From Fidelibacterota bacterium (GTDB lineage Bacteria; Fidelibacterota; Marinisomatia; Marinisomatales; TCS55), in assembly GCA_002730315.1 (NCBI GenBank), contig PBZW01000062.1:1-33507 (forward strand): a stretch of DNA of 33,507 nt, given 5' to 3'. The position numbers were made by a program, and so were the translations under genes. This document shows positions 7,525 through 16,715 of this stretch, one piece after another; position 1 is the first letter of the stretch, and the number at the start of each line of letters is the position of its first letter. Under the pieces are notes generated by a model that saw only the letters and a list, made by a program, of their open reading frames with translations, did not search any database and was not told the origin of the DNA.

Positions 7525-9398
7525 GCACCCTTTTCAATCTTAAATAATTTAAAATCCTTAAACGATAAATACATATCTCCGCCTTCCTCCAAAGGGTAAA
7601 TCCACATTTCAATTATTGAACCATCACTATCTTTTTTTTCGATAATTTCATGTGGATAGCCCAGCAATGACTGGATATCGGGTACAGTCATCCCAACTGT
7701 CAGCGGTGGAACAGTTTTCTTTTGGACAGCTCGCTGGCGAATAGTTTCCATCCTTCGATCGATTCGTCCTGATATTTCACGGTCTTGGTCATGAGAAAAT
7801 TTGCTCAATAATTCATTAAGTATTTTTTCATTCTCCTCTCCCAACCCGCCTGTAAGATTGCTAGCATCTACCAGCATTTGTATAGCAGCACGCAATTCAG
7901 AATGATCCGTCACCTCATTGGCCATTGCCACCAAGTGGGTGGCTACCTGGTAACGAAGAGTGCTAACTTCAAATTCAAGACCACTGTCCTTCTGCAGCGC
8001 TTCATCAATCAAAGTTAAGGATTTACTGTAAAAGCCATAGCGAAGTGCTTTTTCTCCCTCCTGTAGCAATTTTCTGGCTTCAAAATAGGGTATTTTTTCT
8101 CCGGCTGCTTTTGAAAAATGAGCAATATTTTCCATAAGTTTGATCGCTTGATCAGCTTTTCCCTGTGAAGCGAGTAATTCAGCTTTTTCAATTTCAAGGA
8201 TAGCAATATGATCTAATTTCCCTTGGATCAATTCCTTTGTTTCACCTTCCGCCCTCAGCCGCCCGGCTATAAATCTTTCGATTGCTTTTTCAGTCATTCC
8301 TTTTCGTTCAAACTGGAGTCCTTCCTTATATAACTGTATCGGAATTTTCTTTTTACTTTCTGCTAAAAATTTTTCTGCTTTTCTACGATTAAAATGTTCC
8401 GGATAATTATTTAGAAATGTTTCGAAATATTCCTTGGCCGATACAAAATCTCCTCTGTAATAATGGTCTTTTCCCTGGTCCCCGGATGAAAGCATACCAC
8501 CGTATAAAACAGAAAAGGTTATATGTAATCCAAAATCCTGAAGATGAATTTTATTAATAGGTGTAATGTCATCCGGGTCATTAATAGAATTAAGTTTTGT
8601 ATATGCATAACGAAAATCCAGCCCTAGTGAAAAACGATTATGGCGTGAACGTGTTTTTTTACCTTTTTCATCCCCGTATTTCATACCAAGGTCTATAACA
8701 ACCCGGGGGCCCAGGGAAATGGACATGGATGGCCCTAGCCCGGATAAATTTGATAAAAGCACATCATCCTTATCCATGTAAAAATTGGAGTAACCATAAC
8801 CCCATGTATACCTAATATCAATATACCAGGGTTCAAACCATTGCAACATGGTCGTATGGCTTATTCCGAATGTTAATACCCTGGGTGCAAAACGAATTGT
8901 TCCCGGATTCCAGCTGCTTTGTATTTCTCCCCAACTGGATATTTGTTCAATTTTCCCGGGGACAAGCACGTTACTATAGCGGATGTTCAGACCAGTGTTC
9001 ATATCCAGCCAGCTTGCGTTTAATAAATAATAGAATAAATTCAATTTAACAACATCCATATCCAATTGGTGGCCAATCCTGCCTTTTATTGAACCACCGT
9101 CAAAACGAGAAACTGATGTTTCATAAGTTATCCAGTTTGATTTCACATTATCATCCATACCACCGCCATAAAAAAATACGCCATATCGAATTTCAGCTGG
9201 TAAAAATGTTACCGGCTCATGAAATTCACGGCGGAAAAGAATTTGATCTTTCCAGTAGCCCGGCTCGTAATTAATTGCTTTATCCGAGCTAAACTGAATT
9301 ATCCCCCAAAGATAAGATTTTATGGAATCTGCATCCGCGCCATTTAAAGGGCAAAGAGTGAAAAATAGGATGATGATATGTTTTAACCTCGGATGCAT
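7521..9398 (-). CDS. Secreted barrel-like / TPR-like / BamE-like multidomain protein, function unknown
   Basis: I do not recognise a named family for the whole 625-residue protein. The N-terminus (about 1-23) is a signal peptide. Residues about 25-300 are rich in alternating aromatic and hydrophobic strands (for example SWLDMNTGLNIRYSNV and SLGPRVVIDLGMKYG), as in outer-membrane beta-barrels. Residues about 305-545 are helical with TPR-like pairs (YYRGDFVSAKEYFETFLNNY; LLASQGKADQAIKLMENI). The last 57 residues (569-625) resemble the SmpA/OmlA/BamE fold: GMTVPDIQSLLGYP, then EMWIYP and a final strand. The order suggests an outer-membrane or periplasmic assembly factor. It is transcribed divergently from the DUF4159 operon with a 118-base gap. 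Its only good Shine-Dalgarno (GGAGG, 9416-9420) lies 17 bases from the ATG, unusually far. The domain calls are pattern-based. Confidence 0.75.
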   Translation of the reverse strand: MHPRLKHIIILFFTLCPLNGADADSIKSYLWGIIQFSSDKAINYEPGYWKDQILFRREFHEPVTFLPAEIRYGVFFYGGGMDDNVKSNWITYETSVSRFDGGSIKGRIGHQLDMDVVKLNLFYYLLNASWLDMNTGLNIRYSNVLVPGKIEQISSWGEIQSSWNPGTIRFAPRVLTFGISHTTMLQWFEPWYIDIRYTWGYGYSNFYMDKDDVLLSNLSGLGPSMSISLGPRVVIDLGMKYGDEKGKKTRSRHNRFSLGLDFRYAYTKLNSINDPDDITPINKIHLQDFGLHITFSVLYGGMLSSGDQGKDHYYRGDFVSAKEYFETFLNNYPEHFNRRKAEKFLAESKKKIPIQLYKEGLQFERKGMTEKAIERFIAGRLRAEGETKELIQGKLDHIAILEIEKAELLASQGKADQAIKLMENIAHFSKAAGEKIPYFEARKLLQEGEKALRYGFYSKSLTLIDEALQKDSGLEFEVSTLRYQVATHLVAMANEVTDHSELRAAIQMLVDASNLTGGLGEENEKILNELLSKFSHDQDREISGRIDRRMETIRQRAVQKKTVPPLTVGMTVPDIQSLLGYPHEIIEKKDSDGSIIEMWIYPLEEGGDMYLSFKDFKLFKIEKGA

Positions 9399-9516
9399 AG
9401 CTATTCAAAATAAAACCTCCGTACATTTTGAGCAAGAGAAAGAGAATAGCGGATGTAAATTATCACCCTGCCCGCTGATGGGAACAATTTTATAAACTGT
9501 TTATACTACAAATGAT

Positions 9517-10164
9517 ATGAGATTAAGGCAATTGACTATATTGATGATGCTCATTGCAACAGGTTATGCGCAACATTTTACCATCGCCCGCCTGCATTAC
9601 GGCGGCGGCGGCGATTGGTACAGCAATCCCAGCAGTTTGCCAAATTTATTGAATTATTTACAAACCCATACCACTATCATCGCCGCCGATAAAGAAGCGC
9701 GTGTAAAACTGACGGATGAAAACCTTTTTTCATACCCATATTTATACATGACCGGCCACGGTAATGTTCGCTTTACAGAAGCGGAGATCATCCGCTTAAG
9801 AACATTTTTACAGCGCGGGGGCTTTTTGCACGCGGATGACAATTATGGCATGGACCAATCATTTCGCAGGGAAATGAAACGCGTTTTCCCCGAAAAGAAA
9901 TTTGTAGAATTACCCCATGACCATCCTGTGTATTCCCAGGTGTTTGACTTTAAATACGGTCTACCCAAAGTCCACGAACACGATAATAAACCACCCCAGG
10001 CTTTAGCGCTTTTTGAAGATGAACGCATCATGATCCTCTATACTTATGAATGCGACCTGGGCGACGGCTGGGAAGATATTGAAGTCCACAATGATCCCCA
10101 GACTATCCGTGAAGCAGCGCTGCAAATGGGCGTCAATATCATTCATTTTGCACTGACCCAATAA
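9517..10164 (+). CDS. DUF4159 domain secreted protein
   Basis: A 215-residue protein with a short signal peptide (MRLRQLTILMMLIATGYA-Q) and one DUF4159 domain (PF13709). Family members are common in FCB-group and planctomycete genomes beside MoxR/DUF58/DUF4175-type genes, and their function is not established. Visible features: HYGGGGDWYS at 27-36, YLYMTGHGN at 75-83, then a helix and GGFLHADDNYG at 101-111, HDHPVY at 134-139 and GDGWED near the C-terminus. The fold pattern resembles class I glutamine amidotransferase-like Rossmann domains, but where a nucleophile Cys would sit there is an Asp pair (D107/D108). A -10-like TATACT at 9502-9507 lies only ten bases before ATG, so the mRNA leader may be very short; no Shine-Dalgarno is seen. 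The TAA shares one base with the next ATG. Confidence 0.88.
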   Translation: MRLRQLTILMMLIATGYAQHFTIARLHYGGGGDWYSNPSSLPNLLNYLQTHTTIIAADKEARVKLTDENLFSYPYLYMTGHGNVRFTEAEIIRLRTFLQRGGFLHADDNYGMDQSFRREMKRVFPEKKFVELPHDHPVYSQVFDFKYGLPKVHEHDNKPPQALALFEDERIMILYTYECDLGDGWEDIEVHNDPQTIREAALQMGVNIIHFALTQ

Positions 10165-13100
10165 TGCAGTCCATCGAAAAACAACTTAAATCAATTCGCA
10201 ATGCAGCCCTGTTAAATGATGTGCGAACTGCAACCTGGATTCTTTATTCTATTGGACTACTTGTTGTTATTAGTGCAATTATACTTGAGGCTGTTTTTTA
10301 CTTTACACCGGAGATCCGTTATGGTTTTTGGCAGCTTGGATTGGTTGTTTTTTGTGGAGCAGTTTTTGGTATTATTCTCATTTATATACTTGCAGTCAAT
10401 AATAAGATCAACCGTTATCGCTGGTCTACATTAGCCAAGGCTGCCGGAAGACTGGCTTTTCCTAAAGAAGATACAATCATCAATGCCCTGCAATTGGAAC
10501 GGGGTTTGGAAACGAGCACCTCCAGGCAGTTGAGCAAATCGTTTGTAAAAGAGACGAATAAAAAACTTGGGAAACTCGATACAGCTGATTTATTCCATTC
10601 CAGCCGCGGGCAGCAATGGAAATCCTCTTCGCTGGTTATACTACTGGCGGGTGTATTCATCTTTTCAATAAATTGGAATAATAATGCCCAGGCTGTTTTT
10701 CGCTGGTCCCATCCCCGTACCACTTTTCCAGTACCACAACCATTTGCAATTCAAAATTTATCCGGGAATATCAACCTTTTGGGTGGGGAAACTGCTGAAC
10801 TTGCATTTACCGTTATTGGTGAGGCGCCCGATTCACTGTTTATAGACCTGCAGCCCTACACCACCCCGGACACCAGTCAACCTGTTTTAATAGCTAAAAA
10901 AGACAGCACAGGCATTTTTAAGTACACTATCAAAGATATCTCCCAGGATTATCGTTACCGGGCCTATTACAGTGCAGTTCATTTTTGGGAAGTATGGTCA
11001 GAAATATCTTCTCCTTTTCACGCCATCTCTGTTACAGACCGCCCGGTTATGGAGGATTTGACCATAACTCTTACACCACCAAGTTATACTCAGCTGAAGC
11101 CGGTTATTCAAAAAGGGAACCAGGCTGATATCAGCGGATTGGTCGGATCGAGCGTCCACGTATCTCTGCGTAGCAACCGTCCCTTAAAAAAAGGTGCTTT
11201 GATTATAAATGATAAAGCATTGCCAATGGCAATCAATGGCAAGAAAGCCACCGGGGAATTCATCATTAGTGAAGATGGCCAATTTGCTATACAACTGCAG
11301 GATATACGGGGAATTTCAAACCGTAATCCAATTCCATTTTATATTACAGCTGTCCAGGATTTATTACCGGATATATCCGTTTTTCAGCCCGAGCCGATAA
11401 TGGAACTGGGCAGTGATCAAATAATACCAATGCACGTGCATATTGAAGATGATTTTGGATTTTCCAATTTGCAGGTTGCCTATGAAATTCACCGTCCTGC
11501 TTACATTGCTGTAGATCCTTTACTTTCCCTGTTTACGATTCCCATAAATGAACCAATGAACGTAAACCAGGAATTGATCCATGTCTGGCAATTACTTGAG
11601 CTTGGCTTGATGCCTGAGGATGAAGTGCATTACCATTTTGAATTATCTGATAATGATCTGATCTCGGGACCGAAGAAAACTGTCACAAATGAATTCATAG
11701 CCCGTCTTCCGGGCCTGGCTGAATTATTTACCATGTTCGAGAATAAAGAAGAGACCATATTGGATGAGGTTACCTATTCTCAAGAAGAGCTGGAAGCAAT
11801 ACGTGAAAATATGGAACAACTGGAACTGGATATACTAAAGCAGGATGAATTAACTTGGGAGCAGCAGCAGGATCTGCAGAATATGCTGGAAGGTGTAAGA
11901 GAAGAAATGAAAAAGATGGAAGAAATTGCTGACGCATTAAACTCATTACAAGAAGCTGCAGATAAACACGATCTTTTTTCAACCGATTTATTGGAAAAGT
12001 TTAACCATCTGCAGGAGTTGATCGATGAATTACTTTCCGAAGATTTAATGAAAAACCTGCAAAACATCGATGAAATGATGGCGGAGATGGATCCCAAAAA
12101 ATTGCAGGATGCGCTGCAGTCCCTATCCAATAATCTTGAACGTGTTGAACAAGAACTGGACAGGTTTATTGATATTTTTGAACGCATTAAAGCTGAACAG
12201 AAAATGGATGAACTGCTCACTCGCCTGGAAACTCTGGCAGATCAGCAGGAAAAATTACATGACCGCATCGATCGCACCCATGAACAAACGGACCCTTCAA
12301 CATTCTCAAAACTGAGCGAAGAAGAACAGCGCCAGGTCGAAGAATTTTCCAATATTCGCAATGAAATGGAAGATGCCGCTGAAGCTGTGGAAAAATTTCA
12401 CGAAGAATCAGCTGATCTGCTAGAGGAATTAAAACGCGATCCTTTAATGAATCAAACCTATGCTGACCTGCAGCGCACCGTAAACCAACTGCGTAGGCAG
12501 AATTCGGATGATGCTTTAGAATACAGCGCCTCTGCCCTGGAAAATTTGCAGAACCTATTAAACGAAATGCAAAATATCCAAAAGGGATTCCAATCAGCAA
12601 CGACCCGGGAAATGGCGGCAAAATTTCAGCAGATCATGGGTGATATATTGAATATTTCAAAATCCCAGGAACAACTGCAAAACGAAACTGGATCAGTACC
12701 ATTCAATTCACCCCGTTTAGGAAATATGGCTGGACATCAGCAAATGCTTCAGGACCAGCTCCATCAAATCATGGAACAGCTCATGGAATTGTCACGGGAG
12801 ACATTTGCGGTTACACCGGAAATTGGCCGGGGGATGGGCATGTCCAACGCCATGATGCAAGAAGCCATCAATGCCCTGGCACAACGCAACGGCCGCGGTG
12901 CCGCCCAGCAACAGCAGCAAGCCATGAAATCATTAAATGAAACAGCTATGGCCATTCACCAATCCATGAACCAAATGCGCTCATCCGGTTCAGCCAGTGG
13001 CTACGAACAGTTCTTGGAACAAATGCAAAAAATGGCCGGCCAGCAGCAAGGTATTAACAGCCAAAGTATGCAGTTGGCCATGGGGCAAATGGCTGCGGCT

Positions 13101-13577
13101 GCACAGCAAGGATTATTGAAAAAACTCCTGCAGGAACAAAAACAAGTGCGCAAATCCCTGCAGGAAATGATGAATGAAATGAAACGCTCCGGAGAAAAGG
13201 GCTTGGGCGATATGGGTGGAATTGCCCAGGAAATGGACGAAGTGCTGAAAGATTTCGAGCGGCAGAAAATTTCCAGGAAAACGGTTGATCGACAGCAACG
13301 TATCCTTTCCCGCATGCTGGACAGCCAGAAGTCAATGACCCAGCGGGGTGAAAAAGAAGAACGCAAAAGTGAAACAGCAACAGAAATATTTATCAGCGGC
13401 CCGGCTGGGCTGCCGGCAGATATGGGCCAGCGCCGCAGTTTGACAATGGAGGCAATGAATCGCGCCCTGAAAGCCGGTTACCCCCGGGATTACCAAGCAA
13501 TGATCCGCAGGTATTTCAATGCCATCAGTGCGGAAGATTTCTCGATATCACCAACAGATACTTCAAATGCAAATTAA
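10164..13577 (+). CDS. DUF4175-like large membrane-anchored coiled-coil protein
   Basis: A 1137-residue protein matching the layout of DUF4175/'DUF4175 family' proteins. There are two N-terminal membrane helices (about 24-46 and 57-78), a third at about 155-170, a beta-rich region (about 190-530) that is probably periplasmic with immunoglobulin-like repeats (LTPPSYTQLKP; GSSVHVSLRSNRPLKKG), and then about 550 residues of glutamate-, glutamine- and methionine-rich coiled coil. The C-terminal part has Q-rich tracts (AAQQQQQAMKS; MAGQQQGINSQSM). ATG at 10164 overlaps the DUF4159 stop and its end overlaps the next start by 11 bases, so translation is coupled across the operon. A role as an inner-membrane-anchored scaffold for the secreted partners is inference. 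Length and topology are clear; function is unknown. Confidence 0.82.
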   Translation: MQSIEKQLKSIRNAALLNDVRTATWILYSIGLLVVISAIILEAVFYFTPEIRYGFWQLGLVVFCGAVFGIILIYILAVNNKINRYRWSTLAKAAGRLAFPKEDTIINALQLERGLETSTSRQLSKSFVKETNKKLGKLDTADLFHSSRGQQWKSSSLVILLAGVFIFSINWNNNAQAVFRWSHPRTTFPVPQPFAIQNLSGNINLLGGETAELAFTVIGEAPDSLFIDLQPYTTPDTSQPVLIAKKDSTGIFKYTIKDISQDYRYRAYYSAVHFWEVWSEISSPFHAISVTDRPVMEDLTITLTPPSYTQLKPVIQKGNQADISGLVGSSVHVSLRSNRPLKKGALIINDKALPMAINGKKATGEFIISEDGQFAIQLQDIRGISNRNPIPFYITAVQDLLPDISVFQPEPIMELGSDQIIPMHVHIEDDFGFSNLQVAYEIHRPAYIAVDPLLSLFTIPINEPMNVNQELIHVWQLLELGLMPEDEVHYHFELSDNDLISGPKKTVTNEFIARLPGLAELFTMFENKEETILDEVTYSQEELEAIRENMEQLELDILKQDELTWEQQQDLQNMLEGVREEMKKMEEIADALNSLQEAADKHDLFSTDLLEKFNHLQELIDELLSEDLMKNLQNIDEMMAEMDPKKLQDALQSLSNNLERVEQELDRFIDIFERIKAEQKMDELLTRLETLADQQEKLHDRIDRTHEQTDPSTFSKLSEEEQRQVEEFSNIRNEMEDAAEAVEKFHEESADLLEELKRDPLMNQTYADLQRTVNQLRRQNSDDALEYSASALENLQNLLNEMQNIQKGFQSATTREMAAKFQQIMGDILNISKSQEQLQNETGSVPFNSPRLGNMAGHQQMLQDQLHQIMEQLMELSRETFAVTPEIGRGMGMSNAMMQEAINALAQRNGRGAAQQQQQAMKSLNETAMAIHQSMNQMRSSGSASGYEQFLEQMQKMAGQQQGINSQSMQLAMGQMAAAAQQGLLKKLLQEQKQVRKSLQEMMNEMKRSGEKGLGDMGGIAQEMDEVLKDFERQKISRKTVDRQQRILSRMLDSQKSMTQRGEKEERKSETATEIFISGPAGLPADMGQRRSLTMEAMNRALKAGYPRDYQAMIRRYFNAISAEDFSISPTDTSNAN

Positions 13578-15465
13578 AGCACTTATATTCATTTTCCTGA
13601 TCTCCATTTGCTGTGCTCAAGTACAGGTCCAATCACTGGGTAAAAGCGGGCTGGAAAATGCCTTACTTATGGAACGTAAAGGTGATCTGCAGGAAGCACA
13701 AAAGATCTATGAATTAATATTGGAGACCAAACCCAAGAACAGGCAGGCGTATAACCGCCTGAAAAATATTTACAAGCGCCTTGGTAATTACATGGCCGCG
13801 GCTGAATTGATCAGCAACTGGTTAATCCATTCCCCCCATGACATCCAGCAGCGTGTTGAACTTGGAGAAATATTTTACATCAGCGATAACCACGAACAGG
13901 CAGAACGTGTTTGGGATGAGTTTATTATGCAGTATGGCCAAAACACCAGCGCTTACCGGATGCTTATACATACCTACAGCCGTTTAGGGCTTGGTGAAAA
14001 AATGATTCAACTGGTTTATGACGGACGGAAAATATTCACCGATCCGGACTTTATGGCGCTGGAAATGGGACATTTTTACCAATCCAGGCAAAACGTTGAA
14101 AAAGCGCTGGCAGAATATCTGGTTTTTGCACAGCACAACCCCCGCCAGCATAAAACAATTTTGGATAAACTTTTAATTATCAGCGATGATGAGGAAGCAG
14201 TGCCGATTATTGAAAATTATTTAATAAAGCAAATCGGTACTATTCCGAATATCGGTCACAGTTTCCTCGCAGCACTATATTTCAAGACAGGCAGATATGA
14301 AGAATCCCTCCAGCAACAACTGCAAATGAATGGCGACCAACAAAACCACTGGAAAAGTTTAAACACCTTTGCCATGAATCTTCGCCAGGAAAAACAATTC
14401 GACCTGGCTATTCACACCTATGAAATCCTTTTACAGGAAATTCGGGGTAATCCTGATAAAATTGAGGGCAAAGAACTGGGCAAAGTTCTGCTGGGGCTCG
14501 GACAAGTTTATGAAGACCAGATTATGCCGTACCAGATTAGCAATTCACTCATTTTGAACAGCGTTAATAACGTGTTTTTTTCCAGCGGCTTTTACCAAGC
14601 CAACAGCATTTCCACAGCATCATTGGAACAAGCGATTGTTTTGTACAACACTATATTGAATGAACTTGAAGCAACTTCCTTTTCACCCAAAGCCCATTTT
14701 CGCCTGGGTGAAATTCAATTCAATGTGCTTCAGGACCTGGATGGCGCCCGCCAGGCTTACGCAACAGCCCTGGCTTCAAACCCGGATAAAAAACTGGCGT
14801 TTAAAATCCACGCCAGCTTCATCGATCTATTGCTGGCGGAAGGTAAAATTGATGAGGCGCAATTATACATTAATCAACTTCCCAGGAATATAATTAAGGG
14901 CAATGAAAGCCAACTCATCATTAAGTCATTGAAAGCATTGCTTTTCAATGGTGAAATAGACAGCTCAATTATAATCCTTGATAATTACCTGGTACACTTA
15001 ACGCCCATGGATAAGCATTTCAACGATTTCATGGAACTCCAAGCCACGCTGCACGCCCATATGACAGATGGCAATGAAACAGATAAGGAAGCATTGCTGC
15101 ATTATTTCACAGGTGAAAAACTCATTACACAACATAAATTATCGGAAGCTGTATATATTTTTGCAAATATGCGCTTACATCTCCCCCAATCCAAAATAAC
15201 TGTAACTGCTGCTGTACGGGAAATTTTCAGCCGCCTGCAACTGGGGCAAACAGCGGAACTGGAACAATCGCTGGCGTGGCTGATCAGTTCCAGTGATGGC
15301 GCTAAAGGTCTTGCCCTTTCTGGTGAAATTTCTGAATTCATCAATCATGATACCCTGGCAGCCCTGGGTTTCTATGAGCAGTTGTTGCATGACCACCCCG
15401 AATCGCTGCTGGTTGAGCCGGTCCGCAAGCATATTCGCAAACTAAAATCTGAGGTAGAAAGCTGA
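13567..15465 (+). CDS. Secreted tetratricopeptide-repeat protein
   Basis: With ATG 13567 the product has 632 residues, starting with a signal peptide (MQIKALIFIFLISICCA-Q) followed by TPR units. Examples are ALLMERKGDLQEAQKIYELI at the start, ELGEIFYISDNHEQAERVWDEF, FLAALYFKTGRYEESLQQQL and ALGFYEQLLHDHPESLLVEP at the end. The upstream in-frame ATG at 13519 would put 16 hydrophilic residues before the signal peptide and lies inside the DUF4175-like gene, so I prefer 13567, which overlaps the previous stop by 11 bases. TPR arrays mediate protein-protein contacts; here it presumably acts in the periplasm with the neighbouring secreted proteins. Its TGA overlaps the next ATG by one base. No enzymatic motif is seen. 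Confidence 0.86.
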   Translation: MQIKALIFIFLISICCAQVQVQSLGKSGLENALLMERKGDLQEAQKIYELILETKPKNRQAYNRLKNIYKRLGNYMAAAELISNWLIHSPHDIQQRVELGEIFYISDNHEQAERVWDEFIMQYGQNTSAYRMLIHTYSRLGLGEKMIQLVYDGRKIFTDPDFMALEMGHFYQSRQNVEKALAEYLVFAQHNPRQHKTILDKLLIISDDEEAVPIIENYLIKQIGTIPNIGHSFLAALYFKTGRYEESLQQQLQMNGDQQNHWKSLNTFAMNLRQEKQFDLAIHTYEILLQEIRGNPDKIEGKELGKVLLGLGQVYEDQIMPYQISNSLILNSVNNVFFSSGFYQANSISTASLEQAIVLYNTILNELEATSFSPKAHFRLGEIQFNVLQDLDGARQAYATALASNPDKKLAFKIHASFIDLLLAEGKIDEAQLYINQLPRNIIKGNESQLIIKSLKALLFNGEIDSSIIILDNYLVHLTPMDKHFNDFMELQATLHAHMTDGNETDKEALLHYFTGEKLITQHKLSEAVYIFANMRLHLPQSKITVTAAVREIFSRLQLGQTAELEQSLAWLISSSDGAKGLALSGEISEFINHDTLAALGFYEQLLHDHPESLLVEPVRKHIRKLKSEVES

Positions 15466-16715
15466 TGAAACGGTTTATCCTATTTATCCTGTTATTGAAT
15501 AGTATAAATGGCCAGAAAATATTGCTGCCCATGGATATCAGCCAGCGCGACCATTTGAAAGCCTACGGACTGGCGTTTTGGATCTTGGAGAATGATGTTA
15601 ATGTAGAATGGCTTTTGAATTATAGGGGCGGATCATTCCTCACGGATACGAACCCTGTAATTGAAAAAGAATGTCGGATCCGCGGTATCAATTATGAATT
15701 GATCAACGCCGTGGAGGTACTGAGCATTTACGGCCATATCGAGCAAAATAATATGGATATCGTGCTGCTGGAGAAAGCACCAAAAATTGCTATTTACACG
15801 CCGCCAAATAAACAGCCCTGGGATGACGCCGTTACCCTAGCCCTGACTTATGCCGAAGTTCCTTACGAAACATTGTGGGATGAAGACGTGTTTCAGGGCA
15901 AACTCGATAATTACGACTGGCTACACCTCCACCATGAAGACTTCACCGGCCAGTACGGGAAATTTTATCGGAATTATCATTCAGCCCCGTGGTATATTCA
16001 GCAACAAAAGGAATTTGAAGCCATGGCAGCAAGGCATGGTTTTTCTACGGTTCATGAAGAAAAAAAGGGTGTAGCCAGGGCTATAAAAGCTTATGTAGGT
16101 ACAGGCGGCTTTCTTTTTGCCATGTGCAGTGCCACCGATTCCTATGACATTGCATTAGCGAGTGAAGGCGTGGATGCGGTTCATTCTGTATTTGACGGCA
16201 CCGCAGTTGAACCCGATGTTCAGAAAAAAATGGACTTTTCCAAAACATACGCTTTCACTGGTTTTAATATTATGCCTGATCCCATGGTCTATGAATTTTC
16301 TGATATTGATTATCCTCCCAGCCATGATCCTGTCCTCCGCGGAGCCGAAGCCGACTATTTCACCCTATTCGAATTTTCCGCGAAGTACGATCCCGTACCC
16401 ACCATGTTAACCCAAAACCACGTGCCAGTGATCAAGGGTTTCATGGGACAAACTACCGGCTTCCACCGGGACCGCATCAAAAACCATGTGGTGGTCATGG
16501 GCGAGGACCCCACCACGCCGCAGGTGAAATACATTCATGGAAATTTTGGCAAAGGATCCTTCACCTTTCTCGGGGGGCATGACCCGGAGGATTACCAGCA
16601 TTTTGTGGGGGATCCGCCCACCGATCTTTCATTGCATCGAAATTCCCCGGGCTATCGTCTTATTTTGAATAATATCCTATTTCCTGCCGCTCGTAAAAAA
16701 GAACGTAAAACATAA
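15465..16715 (+). CDS. Secreted 'asparagine synthetase B-like' family protein, function unknown
   Basis: A 416-residue protein with a short signal peptide (MKRFILFILLLNSINGQ). Close family members in Bacteroidetes are often labelled 'asparagine synthetase B', but the label is not supported here: there is no N-terminal Cys2 glutaminase and no SGGxDS ATP-binding loop. Conserved-looking parts are PMDISQRDHLKAYGLAFW, LLNYRGGSF, the Rossmann-like start APKIAIYTPPNKQPWDDAV (105-123), YDWLHLHHEDFTGQYG (150-165), GGFLFAMCSATDSYD (214-228, with C221) and FLGGHDPED (368-376). This suggests a class I amidotransferase-like (ThuA/BPL_N-type) fold with C221 at the nucleophile position and two His at 156-157. 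It is the last of the four coupled envelope genes; the dehydratase starts immediately after its stop. Confidence 0.8.
   Translation: MKRFILFILLLNSINGQKILLPMDISQRDHLKAYGLAFWILENDVNVEWLLNYRGGSFLTDTNPVIEKECRIRGINYELINAVEVLSIYGHIEQNNMDIVLLEKAPKIAIYTPPNKQPWDDAVTLALTYAEVPYETLWDEDVFQGKLDNYDWLHLHHEDFTGQYGKFYRNYHSAPWYIQQQKEFEAMAARHGFSTVHEEKKGVARAIKAYVGTGGFLFAMCSATDSYDIALASEGVDAVHSVFDGTAVEPDVQKKMDFSKTYAFTGFNIMPDPMVYEFSDIDYPPSHDPVLRGAEADYFTLFEFSAKYDPVPTMLTQNHVPVIKGFMGQTTGFHRDRIKNHVVVMGEDPTTPQVKYIHGNFGKGSFTFLGGHDPEDYQHFVGDPPTDLSLHRNSPGYRLILNNILFPAARKKERKT

Noticed and set aside
11770-12220. Minus-strand serine-rich frames inside the DUF4175-like gene
   Set aside because: Antisense of the Glu/Gln-rich coiled-coil codons; typical shadow frames.
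15465-16715. True asparagine synthetase
   Set aside because: It has a signal peptide, no N-terminal nucleophile Cys2 and no SGGxDS pyrophosphatase loop; only the database family name suggests the activity.
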